Positions 24,212 through 32,832 are shown, numbered from the stretch's first letter. The stretch: DNA of 64,000 nucleotides from Thermodesulforhabdus norvegica (GCF_900114975.1 NZ_FOUU01000002.1:170649-234648); one strand, 5' to 3'. Notes: generated by a model from the sequence alone, not told the origin. Numbers and translations: made by a program.

Positions 24212-25276
24212 TCACTGTGCCTTGTTTTCAGACGGTTCGATTGACTCCGGCAGTCCCATAAGTGTTCGTCCAATGTCGAGAAGATTCAATGTATTCTTCT
24301 GATTTTCGTCGAAAACCACGACTCCTTTCACTTTGTTTATGAAGCCTTCAAAAGCTTCAAGATACATGCGTTTTCTGGTTACCTCCGGTGCCTTCTGGTA
24401 CTCCGCCAGAATCTCGAGGAACCTTTCTGTTTCCCCTCTTGCCCTGTTGACCCTTTCCAGAGCGTAACCTTCTGCTTCGGTGATCATCTGCTGAGCCTGT
24501 CCGCGAGCCCTGGGTATCTGCTCGTTGTAAATTTGCTGAGCTTCGTTAATCATGCGTTCTTTTTCCTGGCGGGCTTCGTTGACTTCGTTGAATGCAGCCT
24601 TGACGGGATCGGGGGGGTTAACGTTTTGAAGTTTTACCGTAATGATCCGTAGCCCCGTTTCGTAGTGGTCCATAATCGCCTGGATTTCCTTTCTAACCAT
24701 TTCTGCAATTTCGGCTCTTCCCACCGTGAGTACTTCGTCGGCATAGCGATTTCCCACCATGCGACGCATTACGGACTCGGAAATGTCGTCAAGGGTGCTT
24801 TCAACATCCACAAGCCTGAAAAGATATTTAACGGGATCGGCGATTTTGTATTGAACGGTCCACTGCACGTCGACCACGTTCAGGTCTCCGCTGAGCATCC
24901 TGGCTTCCTGCTCATAGCCCCTTTCCGCAAACTTGCTTCTTATTCCGGCTTCAATTGTGCGATACCCGTACTCCCTCTGAAGCACGCGGCCCGTGGGTAC
25001 CTTATAGACACGCTCAATTCCAAAGGGCAGTTTGAAGTGGAGGCCTGCGTCGGCCGTTCTTGAGAATTTCCCAAATCGAAGCACTACTGCGGTTTCCTGT
25101 GGGTTTACGGTAAAATAAGAATTCATGGCTACCAGTACGGCAATCGCTATAACCGGAAGAAGCCAGAAGGGTCCTTTTGGTGCACGTCCTCGAAATTGCT
25201 CCCTCAGTTGCCTTAACAATTCCTGTAGAGTTACCTGACCGCTTCGTCTGTCCGGTTGATGTGGATCCCAGACCAT
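24212..25276 (-). CDS. hflK: HflK, SPFH-domain membrane protease regulator
   Basis: The 354-residue partner of HflC has a cytoplasmic N-terminal stretch with a basic, Gly/Arg-containing part (FRGRAPKGP). A membrane anchor follows at about 37-55, then the SPFH domain (VNPQETAVVLRFGKFSRTADAGLHFKLPFGIERVYKV). The helical arm has the alanine/glutamate-rich EAEGYALERVNRARGETERFLEIL. The characteristic QNVNPPDPVKAAFNEVNEARQEKERMINEA run is present. GAGAGGG precedes ATG 25276. It follows a small membrane-protein gene by 3 nt and leads into hflC. Confidence 0.94.
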   Translation of the reverse strand: MVWDPHQPDRRSGQVTLQELLRQLREQFRGRAPKGPFWLLPVIAIAVLVAMNSYFTVNPQETAVVLRFGKFSRTADAGLHFKLPFGIERVYKVPTGRVLQREYGYRTIEAGIRSKFAERGYEQEARMLSGDLNVVDVQWTVQYKIADPVKYLFRLVDVESTLDDISESVMRRMVGNRYADEVLTVGRAEIAEMVRKEIQAIMDHYETGLRIITVKLQNVNPPDPVKAAFNEVNEARQEKERMINEAQQIYNEQIPRARGQAQQMITEAEGYALERVNRARGETERFLEILAEYQKAPEVTRKRMYLEAFEGFINKVKGVVVFDENQKNTLNLLDIGRTLMGLPESIEPSENKAQ

Positions 25277-25279
25277 AAA

Positions 25280-25489
25280 CTACCCTCTCTTTCCTTTCTG
25301 AGATGTCTCTTTTTTCTGATGAGCAGCTTCAAAAACGTAGGCAAAGAAAAGAAGGAGTCCCGTCATAACGATCCAGCCCCATAAGCCCGCCCGGGGCATG
25401 AAAAAGATCAGAAGGAAAAAAGAAAACAGGGCGCTGAGCAACAATCGTATTATTAAAAATTTCCATCTGACGCCTTCAAACATCGACAT
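25280..25489 (-). CDS. Small two-helix membrane protein at the head of the hflKC operon
   Basis: I do not recognise this 69-residue protein. It has two predicted membrane helices (about 9-31 and 33-54) separated by a tight turn, MPRAGLWGW, and a basic, Lys-rich C-terminal tail. It ends 3 nt before hflK, so the three genes are almost certainly cotranscribed. A role near the HflKC-FtsH complex is a context-based guess. The start may be ATG 25489 or the ATG two codons later. Confidence 0.65.
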   Translation of the reverse strand: MSMFEGVRWKFLIIRLLLSALFSFFLLIFFMPRAGLWGWIVMTGLLLFFAYVFEAAHQKKETSQKGKRG

Positions 25490-25659
25490 TTGCCGGAATT
25501 CCCTGCTTGTGTTTTGAGAAACCTATGGCATCGTAGAGAGTTGGTTGGAAGGTGTCAAGAAAATGCGGAAGCCGAAGAGGTAATCCTGATTCTCTGTGGT
25601 GAAAAAAGCCGGCAATATCTGACCGGCCTGTTCAGGGCAGGATGAAAGCGGAGGGCGTA

Positions 25660-26019
25660 ATGGGCAAGGACAGGTTTACAATGCGCCTTCATCTGTGGCT
25701 TGAAGGCGATGGTGGGGTGGTCTTCGGCCCGGGGAGGGCTCAACTGCTTGCAAAGGTTCAGGAGTGCGGATCGCTCAGGAAAGCCGCTGAAGAACTGGGA
25801 ATGTCGTACAGGGCAGCCTGGGGCAAGATAAAGAAAACCGAAGAGCTTATCGGGAAGCCCCTGCTCGAGCAGTCGGGCACGCGGAAGGATGGATACAGCC
25901 TTACGGCCTTTGGCAGGAGGCTTCTGGAAAGCTATACGGAGTGGTTCAGGTACGTGGAAAAGGTTTCTCTGGAAAAGGCCCGTGAGCTTTTTCCCTGGGA
26001 TATTAAACCCTTTGAATAG
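25660..26019 (+). CDS. ModE-type winged-helix regulator without metal-binding domains
   Basis: The 119-residue protein is the N-terminal DNA-binding half of ModE. It has LWLEGDGGVVFGPGRAQLLAKVQECGSLRKAAEELGMSYRAAWGKIKKTEE, then LLEQSGTRKDGYSLTAFGRRLLESY. Full ModE carries C-terminal molbindin domains that sense molybdate or tungstate; they are missing here, so any metal sensing must be indirect or intrinsic. It immediately precedes a tungstate transporter operon on the same strand. Between them lies an inverted repeat covering a promoter -35 box, a likely target. ATG 25660 follows GGAGGG; the in-frame ATG 25642 has worse spacing. Confidence 0.85.
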   Translation: MGKDRFTMRLHLWLEGDGGVVFGPGRAQLLAKVQECGSLRKAAEELGMSYRAAWGKIKKTEELIGKPLLEQSGTRKDGYSLTAFGRRLLESYTEWFRYVEKVSLEKARELFPWDIKPFE

Positions 26020-26071
26020 TTAGACTTTACGGATTTGCTTATTCTCCGGTTCGGTCTTTGCGGCCGTTCTG

Positions 26072-26112
26072 TTATGTCATGCTTGACATAATATCGGCCT
26101 TTTTCCTATAAT
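26072..26112 (+). promoter_or_regulatory. Sigma-70 promoter of the tungstate operon with an operator over its -35 box
   Basis: TTGACA (26083-26088) and TATAAT (26107-26112), both perfect consensus boxes, are 18 nt apart. An 8-bp inverted repeat, TTATGTCA (26072-26079), four bases, TGACATAA (26084-26091), covers the -35 box. A repressor bound there would block RNA polymerase; the ModE-like gene just upstream is the natural candidate. The boxes and repeat are read directly; the regulator pairing is inferred. Confidence 0.8.
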
Positions 26113-26156
26113 CCCCCCCAATCTGCAACCTTAAAGCGCGGAAGGAGGATTTGACC

Positions 26157-27023
26157 ATGCAAAGAAGGCGCTACCTGTTGCTCTTTGTTCTGTTAACGCT
26201 GGCTTCCTTCGGGTGTGAGCTCTATGCCTCTGAGTGCAGCGAATATTACTGTGAAGGAAAAAGACTTTTGAAAATTGCTACCGGAAGCCCCGGAGAATTG
26301 GGACTTCTCAGAGAACTGGCCGAAGAGTTCTGTCGGACACATGAGGACGTAAAGATATGCTGGATAAAGGCCGGTTCCGGAAAATCCCTGCAATTGTTGA
26401 AAGAACGCAGGGTTGACCTGGCTCTCGTTCACGCCCCTGAAGCCGAAAAGAAAGCCCTGCAGGAAGGATGGGCTACCGGACGAACCCTTATCGGTGCTAA
26501 CGAATTTTATCTGGTCGGCCCTCGAGACGACCCAGCGGGAGTAAGGAACTCTTCCGGTGTTGTAGATGCCTATCGCAGAATCGCACAAAAGGGCGCTCTG
26601 TTCCTATCAAGAGGAGATAACTCCGGGACTCACAAAAGAGAAATGACCATCTGGAGGCTTACGGGTTTAAACCCTTCAGGGCAACCCTGGTACATCGTAA
26701 CCCGTGATTTCATGATGGCTACCTTGAAAGAAGCGGACAGGCGGAAGGGGTACTTCATGACCGACAGCAGTACGTGGATTATGGCCCGCAAGAACCTCGT
26801 TAATCTCGAACTGCTATACAGAGGGGATCCGCTTTTGATCAACCTCTATCACGCTCTCTTTGTTCCGGCCGGAACCACGCCTCAGGCCGACATTGCCGCA
26901 GAGTTCGTGCAGTTTATTTCCTCTGAACCGGGGCAAAAGATAATACGAGAATACGGCGGTAATACTTTTGGAGAGCCTTTGTATAGGGATGCGGAATACG
27001 CCAGAAGGTTTGAAAAACCTTAA
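26157..27023 (+). CDS. TupA-like periplasmic binding protein, divergent paralogue
   Basis: The 288-residue protein has a signal peptide (about 1-26, possibly lipoprotein-like at FGCELY) and the TupA/PstS-like fold. Shared with the next gene are LALVHAPEAEKKALQEGWA, LVGPRDDPAGV and LSRGDNSGTHKREM-IW. The first ligand loop differs: TupA has ATTTSTDNTGLLD, but here the strand reads ATGSPGELGLLR, losing the Thr/Ser cluster. GTGKALE of TupA is GSGKSLQ. It probably binds tungstate differently or another oxyanion. ATG 26157 is chosen because AAGGAGGA is at the right distance; TTG 26151 would be too close. First gene of the transporter operon. Confidence 0.82.
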   Translation: MQRRRYLLLFVLLTLASFGCELYASECSEYYCEGKRLLKIATGSPGELGLLRELAEEFCRTHEDVKICWIKAGSGKSLQLLKERRVDLALVHAPEAEKKALQEGWATGRTLIGANEFYLVGPRDDPAGVRNSSGVVDAYRRIAQKGALFLSRGDNSGTHKREMTIWRLTGLNPSGQPWYIVTRDFMMATLKEADRRKGYFMTDSSTWIMARKNLVNLELLYRGDPLLINLYHALFVPAGTTPQADIAAEFVQFISSEPGQKIIREYGGNTFGEPLYRDAEYARRFEKP

Positions 27024-27038
27024 AGGGAGGGTATCGGT

Positions 27039-27881
27039 ATGTCGAGATTGGGTCTAAAGTCCTTTGTGATGGGAATTGTCTTTCTGTTCGTTGCCGTTAC
27101 GACCGATATCGTCATGGCAGAAGAGGGGATTTTGAGAATGGCAACGACTACCAGCACGGACAATACCGGCCTTCTTGACTATCTTGCGCCCAGGTTCAAA
27201 GAAGCTACCGGTATTGAGCTTCAGTGGGTTGCCGTAGGGACGGGAAAAGCGCTGGAGCTCGGAAAGAACTGCGATGTGGACGTCCTTCTCGTTCATGCCC
27301 CTGAGGCGGAGAAAAAGTTCGTCTCAGAAGGCTACGGAGTGGATCGCAGGGAGGTGATGTACAATGACTTCGTCATCATAGGCCCTTCCGACGATCCGGC
27401 GGGCATTGCCGGGATGAATCCGGTGGAGGCGCTGAAAAGAATTGCGGCGAAGAAGGCGATTTTCGTGAGCAGAGGCGATAACTCGGGTACTCATAAAAAG
27501 GAAATGAGCCTCTGGAAGGAGGCCGGTATTGAAGGAATTGATAGGGCCTCCTGGTATGTCCAGACGGGGCAGGGGATGATTGCCACGATCAACGTTGCGG
27601 CAGAAAGAGGGGGTTATACCCTGGCGGATCGAGGAACCTACATAACCTATCAGCATAACCTGGGTGATAAGGCTTCACTTGTGATACTCGTTGAAGGGGA
27701 CAAACGGCTCTTTAATCAGTACAGCGTGATAGCCGTGAACCCCGATCACTGCCCAAAGGTTCACTACGAAAAAGCCCGGAGATTTATTGAATGGATAGTA
27801 TCTCCCGAAATTCAGAAGGCTATAGGTGATTACAGAATGCTCGGGAAGCCTCTTTTCGTTCCCAATGCCGGTAGAAATTAG
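27039..27881 (+). CDS. tupA: Tungstate-binding protein TupA
   Basis: This 280-residue protein has a signal peptide (about 1-27, ending VMA) and the canonical TupA ligand loops. These are LRMATTTSTDNTGLLDYLAPRF, VAVGTGKALELGKNCDVDVLLVHAPEAEKKF, VSRGDNSGTHKKEMSLW and GGYTLADRGTYITYQ. TupA binds tungstate tightly and hands it to TupBC. Tungsten serves formate dehydrogenases and aldehyde:ferredoxin oxidoreductases in anaerobes. GGGAGGG precedes the ATG. It lies 15 nt after its divergent paralogue, so a tandem duplication is likely, and the permease gene follows. Confidence 0.93.
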   Translation: MSRLGLKSFVMGIVFLFVAVTTDIVMAEEGILRMATTTSTDNTGLLDYLAPRFKEATGIELQWVAVGTGKALELGKNCDVDVLLVHAPEAEKKFVSEGYGVDRREVMYNDFVIIGPSDDPAGIAGMNPVEALKRIAAKKAIFVSRGDNSGTHKKEMSLWKEAGIEGIDRASWYVQTGQGMIATINVAAERGGYTLADRGTYITYQHNLGDKASLVILVEGDKRLFNQYSVIAVNPDHCPKVHYEKARRFIEWIVSPEIQKAIGDYRMLGKPLFVPNAGRN

Positions 27882-27970
27882 CAAAAGTGTTGTTGGATTA
27901 AAAATTTGCAGATAAGTAAAAAACCGCTCAGATCGATTTCACGGGGTAACGGAGGTGTCGCAAGCGGGAG

Positions 27971-28663
27971 ATGGAGTACATCTTTAGCGGGCTGGTAGGG
28001 GCGGTTGCTCTTCTTATGTCCAGGGATGCCGAAACCTTTTCGGCGATTTACGCCACTGTGGTTGTGACGAGTTATTCCATGGCGGCGAGCCTGCTTATAG
28101 GAGTTCCGCTGGGGTTTGTCCTGGGGTATTTTGAATTCAGGGGAAAGCGGTTGGTGCGGACAATCGTTGACACGTGCCTCGCCCTGCCGACGGTTCTCAT
28201 AGGCCTGGTTGTTTATGCCCTCATATCAAGGCGAGGCCCTCTGGGGGAACTGGGACTTCTTTTTACCCTGAAGGCAATTGCCATAGGTCAGGCCATTCTG
28301 GCATTGCCGATAATTATGGCTCTTACCGCTACTGCCGTAGAAAGCCTTGATAGACAGCTTCGCATAACTGTCCTCACTCTTGGGGCTAGAGGCAAACAGG
28401 TTCTGTTAACGACTATCTGGGAAGCCAGGCATGCCATACTTGCAGCGGCTCTGACCGCCTACGGCAGAGTCCTTACGGAAGTTGGAATCTCAATGATGGT
28501 AGGAGGCAACATCAAATGGCACACACGCACGATAACCACGGCTATCGCTCTTGAAACGGGAAAAGGAAACTTCTCGCAGGGTATTGCACTGGGACTGGTT
28601 CTCATGTTCATTGCCTTTGCGGTTAACGTGGCTCTTTCATTCCTCAAGAAAAGAACCCAGTGA
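27971..28663 (+). CDS. tupB: Tungstate ABC transporter permease TupB
   Basis: The 230-residue inner-membrane permease has about five to six helices and the ABC coupling loop EARHAILAAALTAYGRVLTEVGISMMVGGNIKWHTRTITTAIALE, in which the EAA-like motif is plainly visible. The N-terminal helix and YATVVVTSYSMAASLLIGVPLGFVLGYF match TupB/WtpB-type permeases. Ribosome-binding sites are crowded: GGAGGTG lies 15 nt upstream and GGGAG abuts the ATG, so translation may depend partly on coupling with tupA. Confidence 0.92.
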   Translation: MEYIFSGLVGAVALLMSRDAETFSAIYATVVVTSYSMAASLLIGVPLGFVLGYFEFRGKRLVRTIVDTCLALPTVLIGLVVYALISRRGPLGELGLLFTLKAIAIGQAILALPIIMALTATAVESLDRQLRITVLTLGARGKQVLLTTIWEARHAILAAALTAYGRVLTEVGISMMVGGNIKWHTRTITTAIALETGKGNFSQGIALGLVLMFIAFAVNVALSFLKKRTQ

Positions 28664-28666
28664 ACT

Positions 28667-29692
28667 ATGGAAAAGCCGATTTATCGACTGGAAGGCATCC
28701 GGCATCGTTACGGAAATAGAACGGTTCTCAGGATTGACGTCCTGGAAATACATAAAGGTGAGATCATCGGGCTGGTGGGTCCCAACGGCAGCGGTAAGAG
28801 CACGTTGCTTCGACTTCTCGCCTTCATTGAGAACCCTTCTGCGGGAAGGTTGCTTTACTTTTCCGAAGGCAGGAAGCCTCATTTTGAAGTGACCTTGTTG
28901 ACCCAGGAGCCTTATCTTCTCAAGAGAGATGTCTTCGGCAATGTGGGTTACGGCTTGAGGGTTCGTGGAGAGCGGGCAAACCTGCAACGGCGTGTCGAAG
29001 AAGCCCTCGAATGGGTCGGTCTCGATCCCGCAGCTTTCATTCGAAGAAAATGGTATGAGCTTTCGGGTGGTGAAGCTCAGCGTGTGGCTCTGGCGGCAAG
29101 GCTTGTTCTCAGGCCCAGAGTTCTTCTGCTCGACGAACCCACGGCTAATGTAGATGCGGAGAGCGCGCGCCGAATCCAGGAAGCAGCCATTAAGGCGCAG
29201 GAGAGATGGGGAACGACGATTGTGGTTAGCAGTCATGATTGGTGGTGGTTGTTAAATCTGTGCGACAGAGTTGTACACCTCTTCGAAGGTCAAGCCCTCG
29301 GTTCTGGAGTGGGGAATCTCATTTTTGGACCCTGGAAGAAGATCGGGGATAATCTGTGGAAAAGAACTTTGAGCAACGGCCAGGCTATCATATGCCCCAA
29401 CGTTCCGGGCGAAAACGCAATCGGATGGATTGAACCGGAGGGCATCAGAATAGGATTGATTGAAAACGGAAAAAAGGGCGATGCAAATTCCGGTACGCGG
29501 GTAATAGAACTTCAGGGCAGGGTTGCGAACCTTGCCGCTTACGGTAAAAAGAATCATCTAGTCGCCACCGTGTGGGTGGGAGAAGAAAGATTCTTGAGTC
29601 TGATAAATCCCGAAGACACCGTAGTGGTTCCGGGTCAGGAAGTTTGTATCAGCATAGATGCGGGAAGGATCCGCTGGCTGGATAGAAATTAG
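28667..29692 (+). CDS. tupC: Tungstate ABC transporter ATPase TupC with C-terminal TOBE/Mop-like domain
   Basis: The 341-residue protein has an ABC ATPase domain (1-225) with Walker A GPNGSGKS, Q-loop TQEPYLL, signature LSGGEAQRVALAARL, Walker B VLLLDEPTANVD and the H-loop SSHD. The C-terminal part (about 270-340, VIELQGRVANLAAYGKKNHLVATVWVGEERF) resembles a TOBE/Mop regulatory domain that can bind the oxyanion and inhibit transport. It starts 3 nt after tupB with a weak ribosome-binding site, so translational coupling is likely. It converges on the NtrC-type regulator gene with 5 nt between. Confidence 0.92.
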   Translation: MEKPIYRLEGIRHRYGNRTVLRIDVLEIHKGEIIGLVGPNGSGKSTLLRLLAFIENPSAGRLLYFSEGRKPHFEVTLLTQEPYLLKRDVFGNVGYGLRVRGERANLQRRVEEALEWVGLDPAAFIRRKWYELSGGEAQRVALAARLVLRPRVLLLDEPTANVDAESARRIQEAAIKAQERWGTTIVVSSHDWWWLLNLCDRVVHLFEGQALGSGVGNLIFGPWKKIGDNLWKRTLSNGQAIICPNVPGENAIGWIEPEGIRIGLIENGKKGDANSGTRVIELQGRVANLAAYGKKNHLVATVWVGEERFLSLINPEDTVVVPGQEVCISIDAGRIRWLDRN

Positions 29693-29697
29693 CAAGA

Positions 29698-31077
29698 TTA
29701 AAAGTCTATTCCGTATTTTTCCAGCTTGTATCTCAGAACACGCTCCGATATTCCCAGCATTTCTGCTGCCCTCGTTTTGACCCCGCCTGACTTTTCTAAA
29801 GCCTTCCTGATGCGGGTTCTCTCAAGGAGAGCAACCGCTTCGGGTAAAGGAAGGTCGTCGTAAGTGTTAACGCTGATTTCGGGGGGAGTGCTCTGTAAGT
29901 AGGGCGGTAGGTCCTCCAGGCGAATTATTTCATCTTCCGCCATGATGACGGCACGTTCCACGATGTTTTCCAGCTCCCTGACATTACCGGGAAAATCATG
30001 GTGAAGCAGTCGCTCCATTACTTCACGGCTTACGGATTTGATCTCTTTCCCGTGTTTCCCGGAAAAAAGCCTCAAAAAATGGTTCACCAGGGGAGGAATG
30101 TCCTCTTTGCGGGCCCGAAGCGGTGGGACATAGATAGAAAAAACGTTAAGCCGCCAGAATAAATCTTCCCGGAAAGTGCCTTCCTTTACCATTGACTCCA
30201 GATCTCTGTTTGTGGCCGCAATTATTCTCACGTCAACGGCCATCTCCCTGGTACCGCCCACACGGTGGAATGTCCCGTTCTGTAGCACTCTAAGAAGCTT
30301 AGCCTGTAGCCCTACGGACATGTCTCCAATCTCGTCCAGAAAAAGGCTTCCTCTGTGGGCAAGTTCAAAAAGGCCGGGCTTGGCCTGGTGAGCCCCCGTG
30401 AAGGCTCCTTTCTCATGACCGAAAAGCTCACTTTCCAGCAATCCTTCCGGTATTGCGGCGCAATTTACGGTCATGAGAGCCCTATCCCTGCGAGAACTCA
30501 GGCTGTGAATCAGCCTGGCCACTACCTCTTTTCCCGTACCCGACTCTCCCAGTATCAGAACGGTGGCGTCGGTTTCTGCAACTCTAGAAACAAGGGTCAG
30601 AAGCTCCTTCATTTTCGGGCTTTCGGCAATAAAGTCGGGTATATCCCGCGGGGTAAGGCTCTCCAGTTTTTTTCGTAAAACCTCCACTTCCTTCTGGAGT
30701 TTCAGTTCCCGAATGGCCTTTTCTATTATGATGAGAAGTTCTTGCAGGTTTACGGGCTTGGTGAGGTAGTGATAGGCGCCTCTTCTCATTGCTTCGACGG
30801 CGCGTTCCACGGATCCAAAGGCGGTTAGCATTATTACCTGAATCAGGGGATGCTCTTCTTTTATCTTCTTAAGGAGACTCAGGCCATCGACATCCGGAAG
30901 CTTCCAGTCCAGAATGATCACATCTACGGGTATTAGATCCGGCGCAGATAGCTTTTGCAGTGCCTCACGGCCCGAAAGAGAAGTTTCAATCCTGTAGCCT
31001 TTGTGCTTTAAAAATTCGCTCAAAATCCTCAGCTGATTGGGGTCGTCTTCAACGATCAGGATCTGCCATGATTTCAC
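29698..31077 (-). CDS. Sigma-54-dependent response regulator (NtrC/ZraR family)
   Basis: The 459-residue activator has a receiver (1-120, Asp57 in IILDWKLPD) and a sigma-54 AAA+ domain (about 145-380). The latter has Walker A GESGTGKE, the sigma-54-contacting GAFTGA loop, Walker B SLFLDEIGDM and R-finger region FREDLFWRLNVF. A Fis-type helix-turn-helix ends the chain (TRAAEMLGISERVLRYKLEKYGI). It overlaps the upstream kinase gene by 4 nt, so they form a two-component pair. A well-matched sigma-54 promoter heads the same gene cluster at 33165-33180, making positive autoregulation likely. Confidence 0.95.
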   Translation of the reverse strand: MKSWQILIVEDDPNQLRILSEFLKHKGYRIETSLSGREALQKLSAPDLIPVDVIILDWKLPDVDGLSLLKKIKEEHPLIQVIMLTAFGSVERAVEAMRRGAYHYLTKPVNLQELLIIIEKAIRELKLQKEVEVLRKKLESLTPRDIPDFIAESPKMKELLTLVSRVAETDATVLILGESGTGKEVVARLIHSLSSRRDRALMTVNCAAIPEGLLESELFGHEKGAFTGAHQAKPGLFELAHRGSLFLDEIGDMSVGLQAKLLRVLQNGTFHRVGGTREMAVDVRIIAATNRDLESMVKEGTFREDLFWRLNVFSIYVPPLRARKEDIPPLVNHFLRLFSGKHGKEIKSVSREVMERLLHHDFPGNVRELENIVERAVIMAEDEIIRLEDLPPYLQSTPPEISVNTYDDLPLPEAVALLERTRIRKALEKSGGVKTRAAEMLGISERVLRYKLEKYGIDF

Positions 31078-32315
31078 TTTTGGCTTACCCCTGGAATGAT
31101 CACGACGGCTCCCGTTCCGCCCAACGATGATTGTTCGAGTTTTACTGTTCCCCCATGAGCTTCAACGACCTTTTTTACCAGATAAAGGCCCAATCCGAAA
31201 CCTTCTTTTTTCGTGGTTATAAAGGGCTCAAAGATTTTTGACCGGATTTCCACAGGTATGCCCGTTCCGCTGTCCTCTATTCTGAAGGCCACGTAATCCG
31301 GGCCTGCTGAGGCCGAGATCGAAACCGAACCACCTTCAGGAGTGGCTTCTAAAGCATTACGGATCAGGTTTTCCAGAGCCCTGAGAAGCCATTTTCTGTC
31401 GGCCGTAAACTTAATCGTCTCGTGGGGATAGTCAGCGATAAAAGAGATTCCCGAAGCCTTCGCCCTGGGAACGAATTTGTGCTCCAGTTCAGAAAGTATA
31501 TCCTGGACTGAAAGGGGCTCCGTGGATATTTCGATCCCTCTGTCGGGAGACAACAGGTCCAGGGACAACTCAGACATCCTGGCTATTTCCTGCATAAGAG
31601 TTTCCATGATTTCGGGTTTTAGCTCACCCAGTTCCTTCATGTACTGAAGCCCCATGGACAGGGTATTTAGAGGGTTTCTGATTTCGTGGGCGACCATAGC
31701 CGCAAGCTTGCCCATCATGGCAACCCGTTCGGAGGCTTCAAGCCTTTGCTCCAGCTCCTGTTGTCGTGATGCCATCCTGGCAACGAGATACCAGGAAAGA
31801 ACGAAAAGGATCACCGCGGCAAGGACGCTTATCCCCGTAAACCAAAGGCTTTTCCGCAGGGTTCTCACTTCAAGAGTCCGGTCTAAAGCGAGGATCATAA
31901 AAAGTTTTCGCCCTGGCAGGGGATAAAATTCTGTACAAAAATAGTATGTGTCCCCCGCTCGATAACCTGTAAGGCAGTGCTTTAAAATTTTTTTTGCTTC
32001 ATCAGGCGAGACGTAAGGCATTGTGTTAATCAGTATTCGTCCTCTTTCGCTTAACAGTATTCCTTTCAGGAATGGGTAACCCTGAAGTTCGTCAAGAAGC
32101 CAGGTCAGGGAACGCATGTGATGAGGAGCATGGGGCAACTGGCGCAGTAGCTCCATGTGGCCGGTTATTCGTGACTCGATGCAATTGACCATGCTGGTGA
32201 GGTCGGAAACCCTGTGAGTATTGAATACGTTTTTTAAAATTATGAATTGTATAAGGGCCAGAAAAAAGAGTACCGCTACGCCTGCAATCAATGCGTAGCG
32301 GTACATCTTCAGCAT
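31074..32315 (-). CDS. Membrane sensor histidine kinase (ZraS-like)
   Basis: The 413-residue kinase has a membrane helix (about 5-25) and a periplasmic sensor of about 130 residues rich in His near its start (LPHAPHHMRS). A second helix (about 165-187) follows, then a short coil, a HisKA domain with MVAHEIRNPLNTLS and a HATPase domain with N-box ENLIRNALEA, DSGTGIP and GFGLGLYLVKK. The layout matches ZraS/HydH kinases that sense metal or envelope stress. ATG 32315 is chosen because GAGG lies at a proper distance; an in-frame TTG lies three codons upstream. It is coupled to its regulator and 22 nt after the His-rich secreted-protein gene. Confidence 0.92.
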   Translation of the reverse strand: MLKMYRYALIAGVAVLFFLALIQFIILKNVFNTHRVSDLTSMVNCIESRITGHMELLRQLPHAPHHMRSLTWLLDELQGYPFLKGILLSERGRILINTMPYVSPDEAKKILKHCLTGYRAGDTYYFCTEFYPLPGRKLFMILALDRTLEVRTLRKSLWFTGISVLAAVILFVLSWYLVARMASRQQELEQRLEASERVAMMGKLAAMVAHEIRNPLNTLSMGLQYMKELGELKPEIMETLMQEIARMSELSLDLLSPDRGIEISTEPLSVQDILSELEHKFVPRAKASGISFIADYPHETIKFTADRKWLLRALENLIRNALEATPEGGSVSISASAGPDYVAFRIEDSGTGIPVEIRSKIFEPFITTKKEGFGLGLYLVKKVVEAHGGTVKLEQSSLGGTGAVVIIPGVSQK

Positions 32316-32337
32316 TTCGGCCAAACCTCTGCTTCAA

Positions 32338-32811
32338 CTATCTATCATCGGGCTCCCAGCAGGGAGGACAATAATATCTTCCGCCTCCGTGATGGCGGCC
32401 GTGCCGGTATCCGGGGCCTCTCATTGCTCCCCACAGGGGGTATCCTTTGTCATCTCTGAGGGTAATTGTTCCCGATTGGGTCTCGATGGTTTTGGGAAAG
32501 ACCAGGTCGTCGTTCTGAAAACCCCTGATTTTGACCCTTTCCCCTTTCTTCAGGGTAAAACCCTTTTCCTGCCAGTAATGCCAGGGCCCCAGCCTGACGA
32601 TGTAATATTCACCCTCATCGGTTTTTACGGTTGCAACCGGAAACGTAAGGGCCACTATGGAACCCTCGAAGGTAACTTCCCTGGCGTTGCTCATAAATCC
32701 ATGCCAGGGAGGAGGCGGAGGACCTTCTTCCTGCTCCGCATAAGTTATCGCTCCGCTCATCGGAACCAGCGCCAACAGAAGCAACAACCCGATCAACACC
32801 CTCTTTTTCAT
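32338..32811 (-). CDS. Secreted His-rich protein linked to the two-component system
   Basis: I do not recognise the family. The 157-residue protein has a signal peptide (about 1-25, ending ITYA), then EEGPPPPPWHGFM. A beta-rich region of about 85 residues (ATVKTDEGEYYIVRLGPWHYWQEKGF, KKGERVKIRGFQND) looks like a small OB- or SH3-like barrel. The tail is rich in Gly, His, Tyr and Cys (GYRHGRHHGGGRYYCPPCW). The His/Cys tail could bind metal. AGGAGG precedes ATG 32811. It lies between the small secreted protein and the sensor kinase genes, in the position ZraP holds beside ZraSR, but shows no similarity to ZraP that I can see. Confidence 0.75.
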   Translation of the reverse strand: MKKRVLIGLLLLLALVPMSGAITYAEQEEGPPPPPWHGFMSNAREVTFEGSIVALTFPVATVKTDEGEYYIVRLGPWHYWQEKGFTLKKGERVKIRGFQNDDLVFPKTIETQSGTITLRDDKGYPLWGAMRGPGYRHGRHHGGGRYYCPPCWEPDDR

Positions 32812-32832
32812 GATTTAACCTCCTCTGTAAGT

